From assembly GCA_049324535.1 (NCBI GenBank), contig JBMOOG010000017.1, positions 22,876 through 86,875 on the forward strand: 64,000 nt of DNA, in the 5' to 3' direction. Below, piece by piece: positions 51,358-61,198 of the stretch. The notes beneath the pieces were generated by a model, which saw only the letters and a program-made list of their open reading frames with translations, was not told the origin of the DNA and made no database searches. A program made the position numbers and the translations under genes. Each line of letters begins with the position of its first letter. The stretch's first letter is position 1. The stretch is from JBMOOG01 sp049324535 (GTDB lineage: Bacteria; Pseudomonadota; Alphaproteobacteria; Rhodobacterales; Rhodobacteraceae).

Positions 51358-53769
51358 TCAAGGGATCAGCGCCGACTTCACGTCCCAGATGTCCCGCATG
51401 TATTCCCGGATTGCCCGGTCCGATGAAAAATACCCCATCCGCGCCGTGTTGAGCGCCGCCATCCGCATCCAGTCGGCCGGTCGCGCAAAGGTCTGCGACA
51501 CCCGCGCCTGCGTGGCGTCGTAGCTGGCGAAATCGTCGGCCACGAGGAAGTAGTCGTGATTCCAGATCCGGTCGAGAATGCCGTGGTAGCGGTCGGGCTG
51601 GTCGGGCGAGAACCGCCCCTCGGCCAGCATCTGGAGCACGTCCTTCAGCGGCTGGCTGGCCTCGATCGCCTCGCGCGAATGGTTGACGTTCTTGCGCCGC
51701 TCGACCACCTCCTCGGCGGTCAGCCCGAAGAGGAAGAAGTTGTCCGGCCCGACGTGCTCGCGGATCTCGACGTTGGCGCCGTCGAGCGTGCCGATGGTCA
51801 GCGCGCCGTTCATCGCGAACTTCATGTTTCCGGTGCCCGACGCCTCCTTGCCGGCGGTCGAGATCTGCTCCGACAGGTCGGCCGCGGGGATCAGCCTTTC
51901 GGCCATCGAGACGTTGTAGTTCGCCGGATAGACGACCTTGATCAGATCGCGCGTCTCGGGATCCTCGTTGATGGTCGCGGCCACGTCGTTGATCAGATGG
52001 ATGATCTCCTTGGCCACCGCATAGCCGGGCGCCGACTTGCCGCCGAAGATCTTCACCCGGGGGACATGGTTGCCGTTGCGGTCCGACCGGATCGCGTGCC
52101 ATTCGGCGATGGTCTGCAGGATGTTCAGAAGCTGGCGCTTGTATTCGTGGATCCGCTTGACCTGAACGTCGAAGAGCGCCGACGGATCGACGCGGATCCC
52201 GGTATGGGCCAGGATCCAGTCGGCCGCAGCCACCTTGTTGGCCCGCTTGGCCTCGGCGAAGGCGTGAAGCCAGCCCGCGTCGTCCACATGCGGCTCGAGC
52301 CCGGCGAGCCGGTCGAGGTCGGCCTCCCAGCCCTCGCCGATGGTCTCCGTCACCAGATGCGACAGCGCCGGATTGGCCATCCGCAGCCAGCGCCGCGGGG
52401 TCACGCCGTTGGTGACGTTGATGATCCGCCCGGGATGCAGCGCGTCGAGTTCGGGAAAGAGGTTCTTGCGGACCAGTTCGGTGTGCAGGGCCGAGACCCC
52501 GTTCACCTTGTGCGACATGATGAACGACAGCTCGCCCATCCGCACCTCGTTGTGCTTGACGATGCCGACGTAGTGGGGGCGGAAGTGGTACTCGTCGAGA
52601 TGCCAGGCCTCGATCTGCTCGATGATCTGCATGTGGCGGGGCAGCGTCGTGCCCATCAGGTAGGTGGACCAGCGCTCGAGCGCCTCGGGCAGAAGCGTGT
52701 GGTTGGTGTAGCCCAGCACCGCCTGGGTGATCGCGATCGCCTTGTCGAAGTCGAGCCCGTGCACGTCGATGAGCAGGCGCATGAGTTCGGGGGCGGCCAG
52801 CGCCGGATGGGTGTCGTTGAGCTGGATCGCCACCCGGTCCGGAAGCGACGTGAGATCGCCGTGCGCGTCGAGGTCGCGCCGCAGGATGTCCTGAATCGCC
52901 GCCGAGACCAGGAAATACTCCTGCTTCAGCCGCAGCTCCTTGCCGGCGAAGGTGGTGTCGTCCGGGTAGAGCACCCGCGACAGCGTGCGCGCGAGGATCT
53001 CGGGCGCTGCGGCGGCGGTGTAGTCGCCGCGGTTGAACCGCTCGAGGTCGATGAGCGTGGTGGGCCTTGCGCCCCAGAGCCGCAGCGTGTTCGCCCACTG
53101 GCCCTGCCAGCCGACCACCGGCGTGTCATGCGCCACGGCCAGCACGGTTTCGGCCGGATACCAGACCGACCGGCCCGCCACCACCTCGACATGGCCCTTG
53201 AACCCGATCTCGTAGGCGCTTTCGGGCCGGTCGAAGGACCAGGGATCGCGGGTGGTCAGCCAGTCCTCGGGCGTCTCGACCTGGCGGCCGCCCTCGAAGC
53301 GCTGGCGGAAGAGCCCGTTCTCGTAGCGGATGCCGTAGCCGTAGCCGGGGCAGCCCAGCGTCGCCATGCTGTCCATGTAGCAGGCGGCCAGCCGCCCGAG
53401 CCCGCCGTTGCCGAGCGCGGCGTCCGGTTCGTCCTCGATCACCGCGGCGAAGTCGATGCCGAGCTCTGCCAGCACCTGCGCCGCCACGTCGCGCAGGCCG
53501 AGGTTGATCGCCATGTCCTCGAGCATCCGCCCGATCAGATACTCCATCGACAGGTAGTAGACCCGCTTGTGGTCGCCCGCCCAGGTCCGGCGCGTGGAGT
53601 GGAACCACGGGCCCATGACCCGGTCGCGCAGCGCGTGGCTCAGCGCCATGCGCCAGTCGTGAACCGAGGCATGGGGCGCGTCCTTTCCGACCGAATAGGT
53701 CAGGTGGCGCAGCACGTCCTCGCGCAGGCGGTCATGGACCAGGCTGGACTGGGTACGATCCTCGGGCAT
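51358..53769 (-). CDS. glgP: glycogen phosphorylase
   Basis: An 803-residue GT35 phosphorylase that releases glucose 1-phosphate. The pyridoxal-phosphate site EASGTGNMKFAMNGALTIGT includes the Schiff-base Lys, and LGNGGLGRLAACYMDSMATL and RIHEYKRQLLN are standard. It is the first gene of the glycogen operon, so degradation and synthesis genes are co-transcribed. The upstream gap of 166 bases must hold the promoter. A TTGACG on the minus strand at 53846-53841 is a good -35, but no clear -10 is seen. Confidence 0.96.
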   Translation of the reverse strand: MPEDRTQSSLVHDRLREDVLRHLTYSVGKDAPHASVHDWRMALSHALRDRVMGPWFHSTRRTWAGDHKRVYYLSMEYLIGRMLEDMAINLGLRDVAAQVLAELGIDFAAVIEDEPDAALGNGGLGRLAACYMDSMATLGCPGYGYGIRYENGLFRQRFEGGRQVETPEDWLTTRDPWSFDRPESAYEIGFKGHVEVVAGRSVWYPAETVLAVAHDTPVVGWQGQWANTLRLWGARPTTLIDLERFNRGDYTAAAAPEILARTLSRVLYPDDTTFAGKELRLKQEYFLVSAAIQDILRRDLDAHGDLTSLPDRVAIQLNDTHPALAAPELMRLLIDVHGLDFDKAIAITQAVLGYTNHTLLPEALERWSTYLMGTTLPRHMQIIEQIEAWHLDEYHFRPHYVGIVKHNEVRMGELSFIMSHKVNGVSALHTELVRKNLFPELDALHPGRIINVTNGVTPRRWLRMANPALSHLVTETIGEGWEADLDRLAGLEPHVDDAGWLHAFAEAKRANKVAAADWILAHTGIRVDPSALFDVQVKRIHEYKRQLLNILQTIAEWHAIRSDRNGNHVPRVKIFGGKSAPGYAVAKEIIHLINDVAATINEDPETRDLIKVVYPANYNVSMAERLIPAADLSEQISTAGKEASGTGNMKFAMNGALTIGTLDGANVEIREHVGPDNFFLFGLTAEEVVERRKNVNHSREAIEASQPLKDVLQMLAEGRFSPDQPDRYHGILDRIWNHDYFLVADDFASYDATQARVSQTFARPADWMRMAALNTARMGYFSSDRAIREYMRDIWDVKSALIP

Positions 53770-53935
53770 CGGCGTCCTGTCGCGGTTGCAAAACGGGTCT
53801 CGACCGCCTCAAACCGCTTTGAGCATGGCACGGCGACGGCCGTCAAGCAATTGCCCGTTCGCCGCGCAGAGGCCGGCAGCCGGTCCCCGCGGCGCGCGGC
53901 GCACAGGCGGACGCCGGCCCGGCCTGCCCGGAAAT

Positions 53936-54625
53936 TCAGCCCAGCGCGTACCCCGCGCCGCGCACCGTGCGGACCGGATCGCTGCCGCCATGGGCGCAGA
54001 GCGCCTTGCGCAGCCGCCCGACATGGACATCGACCGTGCGGGTGTCGACGTAGATGTCGCGCCCCCAGACCCGGTCGAGAAGCTGCTCGCGGCTCCAGAC
54101 CCGGCCGGGCTTCTCCATGAAGGTGGCCAGCAGGCGGAATTCGGTCGGGCCGAGCTTCACCGGCAGGCCGGCGCGCTGCACGCGGTGCGTCTCGCCGTCC
54201 AGCGTGATGTCCTCGTAGGCGAGCACCTGCCCCTGGCTGACCGGGCGCGTGCGGCGCAGCTGGCTTTTCACCCGCGCCATCAGCTCGACCACCGAATAGG
54301 GCTTGATGACATAGTCGTCGGCGCCGGTCTCGAGCCCGCGCACGCGGTCCACCTCCTCGGACCGCGCCGACAGCATGATGATCGGCACGTTGCGCGTCTC
54401 GACGCGCGATTTCAGGCGCCGGCAGACCTCGATCCCGGACACCGACGGCAGCATCCAGTCGAGGACGATCAGGTCGGGGGTCTCCTCGGCGACCATGAGG
54501 AGCGCCTCTTCGCCGTTGTCGGCCGAACTGACGCGGAACCCCTCGGCCGCCAGGTTGTAGCTCAGCACCTCGCGCTGGGCGGGCTCGTCCTCGACGATGA
54601 GGACCGTGGGCGGGACCATCGACAT
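53936..54625 (-). CDS. phoB: phosphate regulon response regulator PhoB
   Basis: A 229-residue OmpR-type regulator. The receiver domain has the acidic pocket E12-D13, the phospho-acceptor D56 (LIVLDWMLPS) and the conserved Lys in DDYVIKPYS. The winged-helix domain contains KLGPTEFRLLATFMEKPGRVWSREQLLDRVWG and VDVHVGRLRKAL. It binds Pho boxes when phosphorylated by PhoR. It is the last gene of the pst operon, three bases after phoU. Confidence 0.95.
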   Translation of the reverse strand: MSMVPPTVLIVEDEPAQREVLSYNLAAEGFRVSSADNGEEALLMVAEETPDLIVLDWMLPSVSGIEVCRRLKSRVETRNVPIIMLSARSEEVDRVRGLETGADDYVIKPYSVVELMARVKSQLRRTRPVSQGQVLAYEDITLDGETHRVQRAGLPVKLGPTEFRLLATFMEKPGRVWSREQLLDRVWGRDIYVDTRTVDVHVGRLRKALCAHGGSDPVRTVRGAGYALG

Positions 54626-54628
54626 CGC

Positions 54629-55345
54629 TTACACCCCGGCCGGAGGGATCGGCGCCACGCTTTCCGCCTTGGGCCGCGACTCCTCGGGCAGCGAGCCGCT
54701 GACCAGATAGATCACCTGCTCGGCGATGGTCGTGGCGTGGTCGCCCATCCGCTCGAGGTTCTTGGCGATGAAGTGCAGGTGCATGCAGGCGGTGATGTTG
54801 CGCGGATCCTCCATCATGTAGGTCAGGAACTCGCGGAAGAGCGCGTTGTACATCTGGTCCACTTCCTGGTCGCGGTTGCGCACGTCGAGGGCCAGTTGCG
54901 CATCGCGCTGGATGTAGGCGTCGAGCGAATCGCGCAGCATCGCCTCGACCGCCCGCGCCATCCGGCGCAACGCGCCGCCCGATCCGCCGATCGGCGGAAC
55001 CTGCGACAGCACGTTCGCGCGCTTGGCGATGTTCTTCGCGTAGTCGCCGACCCGTTCGAGCGACCCGGCGATCTTCATCACGGTCAGGACGGTGCGCAGG
55101 TCGGAGGCGGCCGGCGCGCGCAGCGCGATCAGCCGCGCCGCCTCGCTGTTGACCTGCTCTTCCAGCGCGTCGATGGCGCGGTCGTTGCGCCGGACCTGCT
55201 CGGCCAGCTCCTCGTCGCGGGTCTCGAGCGCCTGCGCCGCGTCGAGGATGGCGGCTTCGGCCAGCCCGCCCATCTTCATGATGAGCGCCTGGACGCCCTC
55301 GAGGTCGCGGTCGAAGGCCGAGGCGATGTGATGTTCGCTGTTCAT
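54629..55345 (-). CDS. phoU: phosphate signalling protein PhoU
   Basis: A 238-residue helical protein with two three-helix repeats. The metal-binding motifs are ERVGDYAKNIAKR and ERMGDHATTIAEQ. It couples Pst transporter status to PhoR, shutting the regulon off when phosphate is plentiful. It is in the usual place between pstB and phoB. Confidence 0.95.
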   Translation of the reverse strand: MNSEHHIASAFDRDLEGVQALIMKMGGLAEAAILDAAQALETRDEELAEQVRRNDRAIDALEEQVNSEAARLIALRAPAASDLRTVLTVMKIAGSLERVGDYAKNIAKRANVLSQVPPIGGSGGALRRMARAVEAMLRDSLDAYIQRDAQLALDVRNRDQEVDQMYNALFREFLTYMMEDPRNITACMHLHFIAKNLERMGDHATTIAEQVIYLVSGSLPEESRPKAESVAPIPPAGV

Positions 55346-55358
55346 GTCGGTCTCTCCC

Positions 55359-56156
55359 TCAGCCGATCCGTCCGGTGATGTAGCTCTCCGTGCGCGGGTC
55401 CTTCGGGTTGGTGAAGATCTGCCCGGTCTCGCCGTATTCGACCAGATGGCCGAGGTGGAAGAAGGCGGTGCGCTGGCTGACGCGCGCGGCCTGCTGCATC
55501 GAGTGGGTGACGATGACCACCGAGAAGTTCGATCGCAGCTCGTCGATCAGCTCCTCGACCTGCGCGGTGGCGATCGGATCGAGCGCCGAACAGGGCTCGT
55601 CCATCAGGAGAACCTCGGGGCCGGTGGCGACGGCGCGCGCGATGCACAGGCGCTGCTGCTGGCCGCCCGACAGGCCGGTGCCGGGTGTCGACAGCCGATC
55701 CTTCACCTCGTTCCAGAGCGCGGCCCGGCGCAGCGAGCTTTCGACGATCTCGTCGAGTTCGGCCTTGTTGCGCGCCAGCCCGTGGATCTTCGGACCATAG
55801 GCCACGTTGTCGTAGATCGACTTCGGGAAGGGGTTGGGCTTCTGGAACACCATGCCCACCCGCGCCCGCAGCTGCACCGGGTCCACGCGCCGGTCGTAGA
55901 TGTCCTCGCCGTCGAGCGTGATCCGGCCCTCGACCCGGCAGCCCGGGATGGTGTCGTTCATCCGGTTGAGCGTGCGCAGGAAGGTGGACTTGCCGCAGCC
56001 CGACGGGCCGATGAAGGCGGTCACCGTCTTGTCGAGGATGTCCACGTCCACATCCTTGATCGCGTGGTTCTGACCATACCAGACCTGCGCCTTGCGCGCA
56101 GACATCTTCACGTCGGTCGTGCTCACCGCTCTCTCCGTCAGTCGCATGTCGTTCAT
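55359..56156 (-). CDS. pstB: phosphate ABC transporter ATPase PstB
   Basis: A 265-residue ABC ATPase. Walker A GPSGCGKST, Q-loop FQKPNPFPKSIYDNVAYG, signature LSGGQQQRLCIARA, Walker B VLLMDEPCSALDP and the switch His in VIVTHSMQQA are all intact. ATG 56156 is used, with AGGAA upstream; it lies 14 bases after pstA. Confidence 0.95.
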   Translation of the reverse strand: MNDMRLTERAVSTTDVKMSARKAQVWYGQNHAIKDVDVDILDKTVTAFIGPSGCGKSTFLRTLNRMNDTIPGCRVEGRITLDGEDIYDRRVDPVQLRARVGMVFQKPNPFPKSIYDNVAYGPKIHGLARNKAELDEIVESSLRRAALWNEVKDRLSTPGTGLSGGQQQRLCIARAVATGPEVLLMDEPCSALDPIATAQVEELIDELRSNFSVVIVTHSMQQAARVSQRTAFFHLGHLVEYGETGQIFTNPKDPRTESYITGRIG

Positions 56157-56170
56157 GGCCAAATCCGTTC

Positions 56171-57454
56171 CTACCATTTCCGCTCGAACCGGTTGCGCAG
56201 ATAGATCGCGACGGCGTTCATCACCACAAGGAAGCCCAGCAGCACCAGGATGGCGGCGGAGGTGCGGCTCACGAAGCCGCGCTCGGGGCTGTCCGCCCAG
56301 ATGAAGATCTGCGTCGGCAGCGCGGTCGCGCTGTCGAAGGGCGTGGCCGGCGCCGCCGTGATGAAGGCGTTCATCCCGATGAGCAGAAGCGGCGCGGTCT
56401 CGCCCAGGGCCTGGGCAAGACCGATGATCGTGCCGGTCAGGATTCCCGGCATCGCGAGCGGCAGCACATGGCCGAAGACGACCTGCTGCTTCGAGGCGCC
56501 GAGCCCCATCGCCGCCTCGCGGATCGAGGGCGGCACCGCCTTCAGCGCGGCGCGGGTCGCGATGATGATCGTCGGAAGTGTCATCAGTGCCAGCACCATG
56601 CCGCCCACGAACGGCGCCGAGCGCGGAAGCCCGAACCATCCCAGAAAGACCGCAAGCCCGAGAAGGCCGAAGACGACCGACGGCACCGCCGCGAGGTTGT
56701 TGATGTTGATCTCGATGAAGTCGCTGAGCCGGTTCCTCGGCGCGAACTCCTCGAGGTAGATGGCCGCGCCGATCCCCAGCGGGAAGCTCAGCACGAAGCA
56801 GGTCAGAAGCGCGTAGAACGACCCCAGAAGCGCGCCCTTGAGACCGGCAAGCTCGGGAAAGCGCGAATCGGCGTTGGTGAAGAGCGCCCAGTTGAACGGC
56901 CGGCTGACCCGGCCCTCGGCAGCCAGCCGGTCGAAGGCCGCGATCTCGGCATCGCTGACCCGGCGGTTGGCCTCCTCGGTGCGGCGGTCCACCAGCCCCT
57001 TGGCGAGCTGGTCGAAGGGGTCCGAGGCCGGGACGGTCAGCGTCACCGTCTGGCCGACCAGCGCGGGATCGGCCAGCACCGCGTCGCGCAGCAGGAACTG
57101 CGCCGCGCTGGACACGATCCCCGAGGCCGCCTTGCGGTCGAGACCGGGCACATCCTTCAGGGCATCGACCATCGCGGTCTGCACCAGTCCGCGCCAGTTC
57201 GACCCGGCGAGATCCGCCGCCTTCACCTTGTCGGCCGGCACCGGCACGTCGATGCGGATGAAGGTCTGGGTGAAGGCCGGATAGCCCGTGCGCACCAGCG
57301 AGCCGATCAGCACCGCGAGCACGAGAAAGGCGAAGGCGATGGCGCCCAGCCCGGCGGACCGGAGCCAGAGTTCGGACCTGCGGCGGCGGGCGAGCCGACG
57401 GTCGGCCGCGCTGAGCGGCTGGCCTTCCCGGCGGCCGGCGGTGACATCGGTCAT
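56171..57454 (-). CDS. pstA: phosphate ABC transporter permease PstA
   Basis: A 427-residue permease, longer than the E. coli protein (about 300). The first segment (about 38-60) is followed by a periplasmic region of about 150 residues (DUF3333-like). The usual membrane core then carries the EAA loop IREAAMGLGASKQQVVFGHVLPLAMPGI. The long form is common in alphaproteobacteria. It forms the channel with PstC. Confidence 0.92.
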   Translation of the reverse strand: MTDVTAGRREGQPLSAADRRLARRRRSELWLRSAGLGAIAFAFLVLAVLIGSLVRTGYPAFTQTFIRIDVPVPADKVKAADLAGSNWRGLVQTAMVDALKDVPGLDRKAASGIVSSAAQFLLRDAVLADPALVGQTVTLTVPASDPFDQLAKGLVDRRTEEANRRVSDAEIAAFDRLAAEGRVSRPFNWALFTNADSRFPELAGLKGALLGSFYALLTCFVLSFPLGIGAAIYLEEFAPRNRLSDFIEININNLAAVPSVVFGLLGLAVFLGWFGLPRSAPFVGGMVLALMTLPTIIIATRAALKAVPPSIREAAMGLGASKQQVVFGHVLPLAMPGILTGTIIGLAQALGETAPLLLIGMNAFITAAPATPFDSATALPTQIFIWADSPERGFVSRTSAAILVLLGFLVVMNAVAIYLRNRFERKW

Positions 57455-57466
57455 GACGGCAGGCTC

Positions 57467-58843
57467 CTAGTCGTAGATTTCACGATACTTGCGCACGATG
57501 CGCAGCGCGATGACGTTGATCCCCAGCGTGACGAGGAAGAGCATCAGGCCGAGCGCGAAGGCGGCGAGCGTCTTGGGATTGTCGAAGGCGGTGTCGCCGA
57601 TCAGCAGGGTGACGATCTGGACGGTGACGGTGGTCACGCTGTCCAGCGGATTGATCGTCATCTTGGCGATGAGGCCCGCGGCCATCACCACGATCATCGT
57701 CTCGCCGATCGCGCGGCTGACCGCCAGAAGCACCCCGCCGACGATGCCCGGAATGGCGGCGGGGAAGAGCACCTTCATCACCGTCTCGGCCCGCGTGGCC
57801 CCGAGGCCGAGCGAGCCGTCCCGGAGCGACTGCGGCACCGCCGTAAGCGCGTCATCGGCGAAGGACGAGATGAACGGGATCAGCATGATCCCCATGACCC
57901 CGCCCGCGGCCAGCGCGGTGTTGGGCGACAGGGCGATGCCGGTGGCGGCGGCCGCCTCGCGCAGGGCCGGCGCCACGGTCAGCACGGCGAAGAAGCCGTA
58001 GACCACGGTGGGCACCCCGGCGAGGATCTCGAGCACGGGCTTGGCCACGGCGCGGAAGCGCGGCGAGGCGAATTCGAAGAGATAGATGGCCGAAAAGAGC
58101 CCGACCGGAACCGCGATCACCAGCGAGATCATGGTGATGACCATGGTCCCGAGGATCACCGGCACCCAGCCGAAGGCCCCCACCCCGGCCACCTGGTCGG
58201 CCCGGATCGGGATCTGCGGCTCCCAGTTGAGGCCGAAGAAGAATTCGGTGAAGGGCACGCGCTGGAAGAAGCGCAGGCTTTCGAAAAGCAGCGACAGCAC
58301 GATTCCGACCGTGGTCAGGATCGCGACGAGCGAACTCGCGATCATCAGGCCCAGGATGATCCGTTCGACGCCCTGACGCGCGCGGAAATCCCGCGAGACC
58401 CGGCGGCGCGCCACGAAGAGCGCCACGGCCGAGATCGCCGCGGCCCCGGCGAGCATGAGCCAGCCCGCAACCGCATGAAGCCGCGTCAGCGTCTCGGCCG
58501 CCGCGAGCTTCCAGGGCTCGGGCGTTCCGAACACGCTCCCCCCGGCGATCTGCGCGATGTCGGTAAACGCAAGCGCGCGCTGCGCGTCATCGAGCCCCGC
58601 AAGCGCTTCGGCCGGAATTCCGGCAATGACCAGCGCCCGGATCACCGGTCCCTGGAACATGAGCCACAGGAGGACGAAGACGACGCCCGGCACGACCACC
58701 AGAAGCGCGGAAAAGAGACCGTGGAAGAAGGGAAGCGAATGCAGCCGGCCCTCGCCCGTCCGGATCGCCGTCGCCGCCTGCCGGTTGAACAGGTAGCCGA
58801 AGGTCGCGGCGGCCAGCAGAAGGACGAAGGCGAAGGTGGTCAT
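57467..58843 (-). CDS. pstC: phosphate ABC transporter permease PstC
   Basis: A 458-residue permease with an N-terminal extension of about 140 residues holding extra membrane segments, as in other long alphaproteobacterial PstC proteins. The core has EILAGVPTVVYGFFAVLTV and the EAA loop LRDGSLGLGATRAETVMKVLFPAAIPGI. It is separated from pstS by a strong hairpin. Confidence 0.92.
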   Translation of the reverse strand: MTTFAFVLLLAAATFGYLFNRQAATAIRTGEGRLHSLPFFHGLFSALLVVVPGVVFVLLWLMFQGPVIRALVIAGIPAEALAGLDDAQRALAFTDIAQIAGGSVFGTPEPWKLAAAETLTRLHAVAGWLMLAGAAAISAVALFVARRRVSRDFRARQGVERIILGLMIASSLVAILTTVGIVLSLLFESLRFFQRVPFTEFFFGLNWEPQIPIRADQVAGVGAFGWVPVILGTMVITMISLVIAVPVGLFSAIYLFEFASPRFRAVAKPVLEILAGVPTVVYGFFAVLTVAPALREAAAATGIALSPNTALAAGGVMGIMLIPFISSFADDALTAVPQSLRDGSLGLGATRAETVMKVLFPAAIPGIVGGVLLAVSRAIGETMIVVMAAGLIAKMTINPLDSVTTVTVQIVTLLIGDTAFDNPKTLAAFALGLMLFLVTLGINVIALRIVRKYREIYD

Positions 58844-58876
58844 GGCGTGCCTGCGCAGAAGGAATCGGACAGGGTC

Positions 58877-58907
58877 GGCGCCGCCCGGGCTTTGGCCGGG
58901 CGGCGCC
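58877..58907 (-). promoter_or_regulatory. 12-bp perfect hairpin between pstS and pstC
   Basis: GGCGCCGCCCGG pairs perfectly with CCGGGCGGCGCC around a 7-base loop, six bases past the pstS stop. No T-run follows. It probably stabilises pstS mRNA and reduces transcription into pstC, as REP-type hairpins do after pstS in other bacteria. Confidence 0.6.
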
Positions 58908-58913
58908 CTTTCA

Positions 58914-59957
58914 TCACTTCTCGGGGGCCGCCATCGGGGTGGCGTCGGCCGCGGCCTTCTGGACGGCGGCGAGCTTGTCGGCCGACAGCGGGGTCAGGCC
59001 GCGCTCTTCCTCGTAGCCGCCCGCAGCGAGCGCCGCGTCCGAGACGTATTCGGCGATGAACTCGTTCAGCCCCGGGATCACGCCGCGATGCGCGTTCTTG
59101 ATGTAGACGAAGAGCGGACGGGCCACGCCGTAGGAGAAGTCGGCGATGGTCTCTTCCGACGGCATGACGCCGTTGATCGGAATGCCCTGGAGCTTGTCCT
59201 TGTTCTCGTAGAGGAACGAGTAGCCGAAGATGCCGACCGCGGTCGGATCGGCTTCAAGCCGCTGCACGATCAGGTTGTCGTTCTCGCCGGCCTCGACGAA
59301 GGGGCCGTCCTGGCGCATGCGCGAGCAGGACTCGGTCAGGAACTTGTCCCTGGCTTCCTTGTCCATGGCCTTGACGGTGTCGAATTCCTTGCAGCCGTCA
59401 TGCATGACCAGCTCGACGAAGGCGTCGCGGGTGCCCGAGGTGGGCGGCGGGCCGTAGGCGAGGATGGCGGTGTCGGGCAGCGACGGGTCGATGTCCGACC
59501 ACTTCTTGTAGGGGTTGGCGACCCACTTGCCGTCCACTTCCACCTCGGCGGCGAGCGCCTGATAGAGCTGCTTCTCGGTCAGCGCCCACTTGAAGGGGGT
59601 GGCGTTCGACACCGCGATCGACAGGCCGTCGTAGCCGATCATCAGCTCGGTGATGTCGGTCACGCCGTTCTTCTGGCACAGCTCGTATTCCGACTTCTTC
59701 ATCGCCCGCGACGCGCCGGTGATGTCGGCGGTGTTCTCGCCCACGCCTTCGCAGAAGATCTTCATGCCGCCGCCGGTGCCGGTCGATTCGACCACGGGAG
59801 CCGGCGAGCCGGTGGCGTTGGCGAACTGCTCGGCCGCCGCCTGGCTGTAGGGGAACACGGTCGAGGAGCCGACGATGCGGATCTGGTCGCGGGCCTCGGC
59901 CGCGCCGGCGGCAAGCGCCAGCGCCAGGGTCGAGACGGTCATGGTCATGCGTGTCAT
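58914..59957 (-). CDS. pstS: phosphate-binding protein PstS
   Basis: A 347-residue periplasmic phosphate binding protein with a signal peptide of about 22 residues (MTRMTMTVSTLALALAAGAA). The phosphate-binding loops include GSSTVFPYSQAAAEQFA, STGTGGGMKIFCEG, DITGASRAM and TSGTRDAFVEL. It starts at 59957, with GGAG six bases upstream; ATGs at 59969 and 59990 are less suitable. A run of Pho-box-like repeats lies about 85 bases upstream. Confidence 0.93.
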   Translation of the reverse strand: MTRMTMTVSTLALALAAGAAEARDQIRIVGSSTVFPYSQAAAEQFANATGSPAPVVESTGTGGGMKIFCEGVGENTADITGASRAMKKSEYELCQKNGVTDITELMIGYDGLSIAVSNATPFKWALTEKQLYQALAAEVEVDGKWVANPYKKWSDIDPSLPDTAILAYGPPPTSGTRDAFVELVMHDGCKEFDTVKAMDKEARDKFLTESCSRMRQDGPFVEAGENDNLIVQRLEADPTAVGIFGYSFLYENKDKLQGIPINGVMPSEETIADFSYGVARPLFVYIKNAHRGVIPGLNEFIAEYVSDAALAAGGYEEERGLTPLSADKLAAVQKAAADATPMAAPEK

Positions 59958-60041
59958 GGGGTGCTCCATTTCTCTGGCAAGGGCGGCCACCCCCCCGGCG
60001 ACCGCTTCGCCCCCCGTCTAGGCAGCGTGCGTCATCCTTTT

Positions 60042-60070
60042 GTGACGGCAACGTAACGGTTTCATGACAA
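60042..60070 (-). promoter_or_regulatory. tandem Pho-box repeats upstream of pstS
   Basis: Read on the minus strand, TTGTCAT-gaaa-CCGTTAC-gttg-CCGTCAC: three 7-base PhoB half-sites spaced by four bases, giving the 11-bp period expected for tandem PhoB dimers. The match degrades toward the gene. This predicts strong PhoB activation of pstSCAB-phoU-phoB under phosphate limitation. Confidence 0.65.
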
Positions 60071-60120
60071 GAACGCCGCCGCGCGACCGGCCCCGGATGC
60101 GTCCGCCCGGCACCGGCGGA

Positions 60121-61164
60121 TCAGGAAAGCGGCAGCATCACCATGAAGTTGCAGCCCTTTCCGATCGCGCTTTCGATCTTCAGCCGGCCGCGGTGCCGGG
60201 CGACGATGTGCTTGACGATCGCAAGGCCCAGCCCCGTGCCGCCCTTTTCGCGCGACCGGTGGGCGTCCACCCGGTAGAACCGCTCGGTCAGGCGCGGGAT
60301 GTGAATCGCCTCGATTCCCTCGCCGCGGTCGATGACCTCGACCAGCACCGCAGGACCGCGCAGGACCGGCTCGTGCGCAAGCTGGCTCACGCGGACGGTG
60401 ACGCTGCCGCCGGACGCGCCGTATTTGAGCGCGTTCTCGATCAGGTTGTGGAACACCTGCGTCAACTGGTCGGCGTCGCCCGGCACGATCAGCGGACCCG
60501 GCGCGCCTTCCAGCGCAAGCCGGACCCCCGCCGCGCTGTCCTGCTGGCGCTGCGTGGCCAGCGCGCCCCTCAGGACGGCGACCACGTCCACCGGTTCGGA
60601 GGGCCGGCGCCGCTCCTCGGCCTCGACGCGGCTCAGCGAGAGCAGGTCGTTGACCAGCCGGATCATCCGGCCGGCCTCGCGCTCCATGATCGCGAGGAAG
60701 CGCTCGCGTGCCGCCGCGTCCTCGCGCGCGGCGCCGCGCAGCGTCTCGATGAAGCCGACCAGCGCGGTCAGCGGCGTGCGCAGCTCGTGGCTGACATTGG
60801 CGACGAAGTCGCGACGCATCGATTCGGCCTGCTCGAGCGGCGTCAGATCCTCGAAGATCACCAGCGCCCCACCCGCCCCCGCACCGAGGTCCTGCGGCGT
60901 GATGTGCGCCCGCAGCAGGGATTCGCCGGTCGGGCCGTTGAACGGCAGCCGCACCGTCACCCGGTTCCCGCCGGCCAGAACCGCGTCAAGCCCGTCGAGT
61001 AAGCCCGGATGCCGAAGGAAGCTCGTGCAGGGCCGGCCGGCGATCTCCGCCCCGAAAAGCGCGCGCGCCGATTCGTTAGCAAGACGCACCTTCTGGCCCT
61101 GCCCCACGAGGAGCGTGGGCGAAGGCACCGCGTCGAGAACCGTCTGGAGAACCGTGATGTCCAT
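60121..61164 (-). CDS. phoR: phosphate regulon sensor kinase PhoR (soluble form)
   Basis: A 347-residue histidine kinase. A PAS domain (about 3-110) is followed by the dimerisation helix with H126 (NVSHELRTPLTALVGF). The ATP-binding domain has NLIENALKYG, DRGEGIEAIHIPRLTERFYRVD and KGGTGLGLAIVKHIVARH. Unlike E. coli PhoR there is no membrane segment before the PAS domain, even if earlier in-frame starts are used. The kinase is therefore probably cytoplasmic. It lies just upstream of pstS and has its own Pho box. Confidence 0.92.
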   Translation of the reverse strand: MDITVLQTVLDAVPSPTLLVGQGQKVRLANESARALFGAEIAGRPCTSFLRHPGLLDGLDAVLAGGNRVTVRLPFNGPTGESLLRAHITPQDLGAGAGGALVIFEDLTPLEQAESMRRDFVANVSHELRTPLTALVGFIETLRGAAREDAAARERFLAIMEREAGRMIRLVNDLLSLSRVEAEERRRPSEPVDVVAVLRGALATQRQQDSAAGVRLALEGAPGPLIVPGDADQLTQVFHNLIENALKYGASGGSVTVRVSQLAHEPVLRGPAVLVEVIDRGEGIEAIHIPRLTERFYRVDAHRSREKGGTGLGLAIVKHIVARHRGRLKIESAIGKGCNFMVMLPLS

Positions 61165-61198
61165 GCTCCGACCCCGGCATCGTTCCTGCCCCGCCTCC

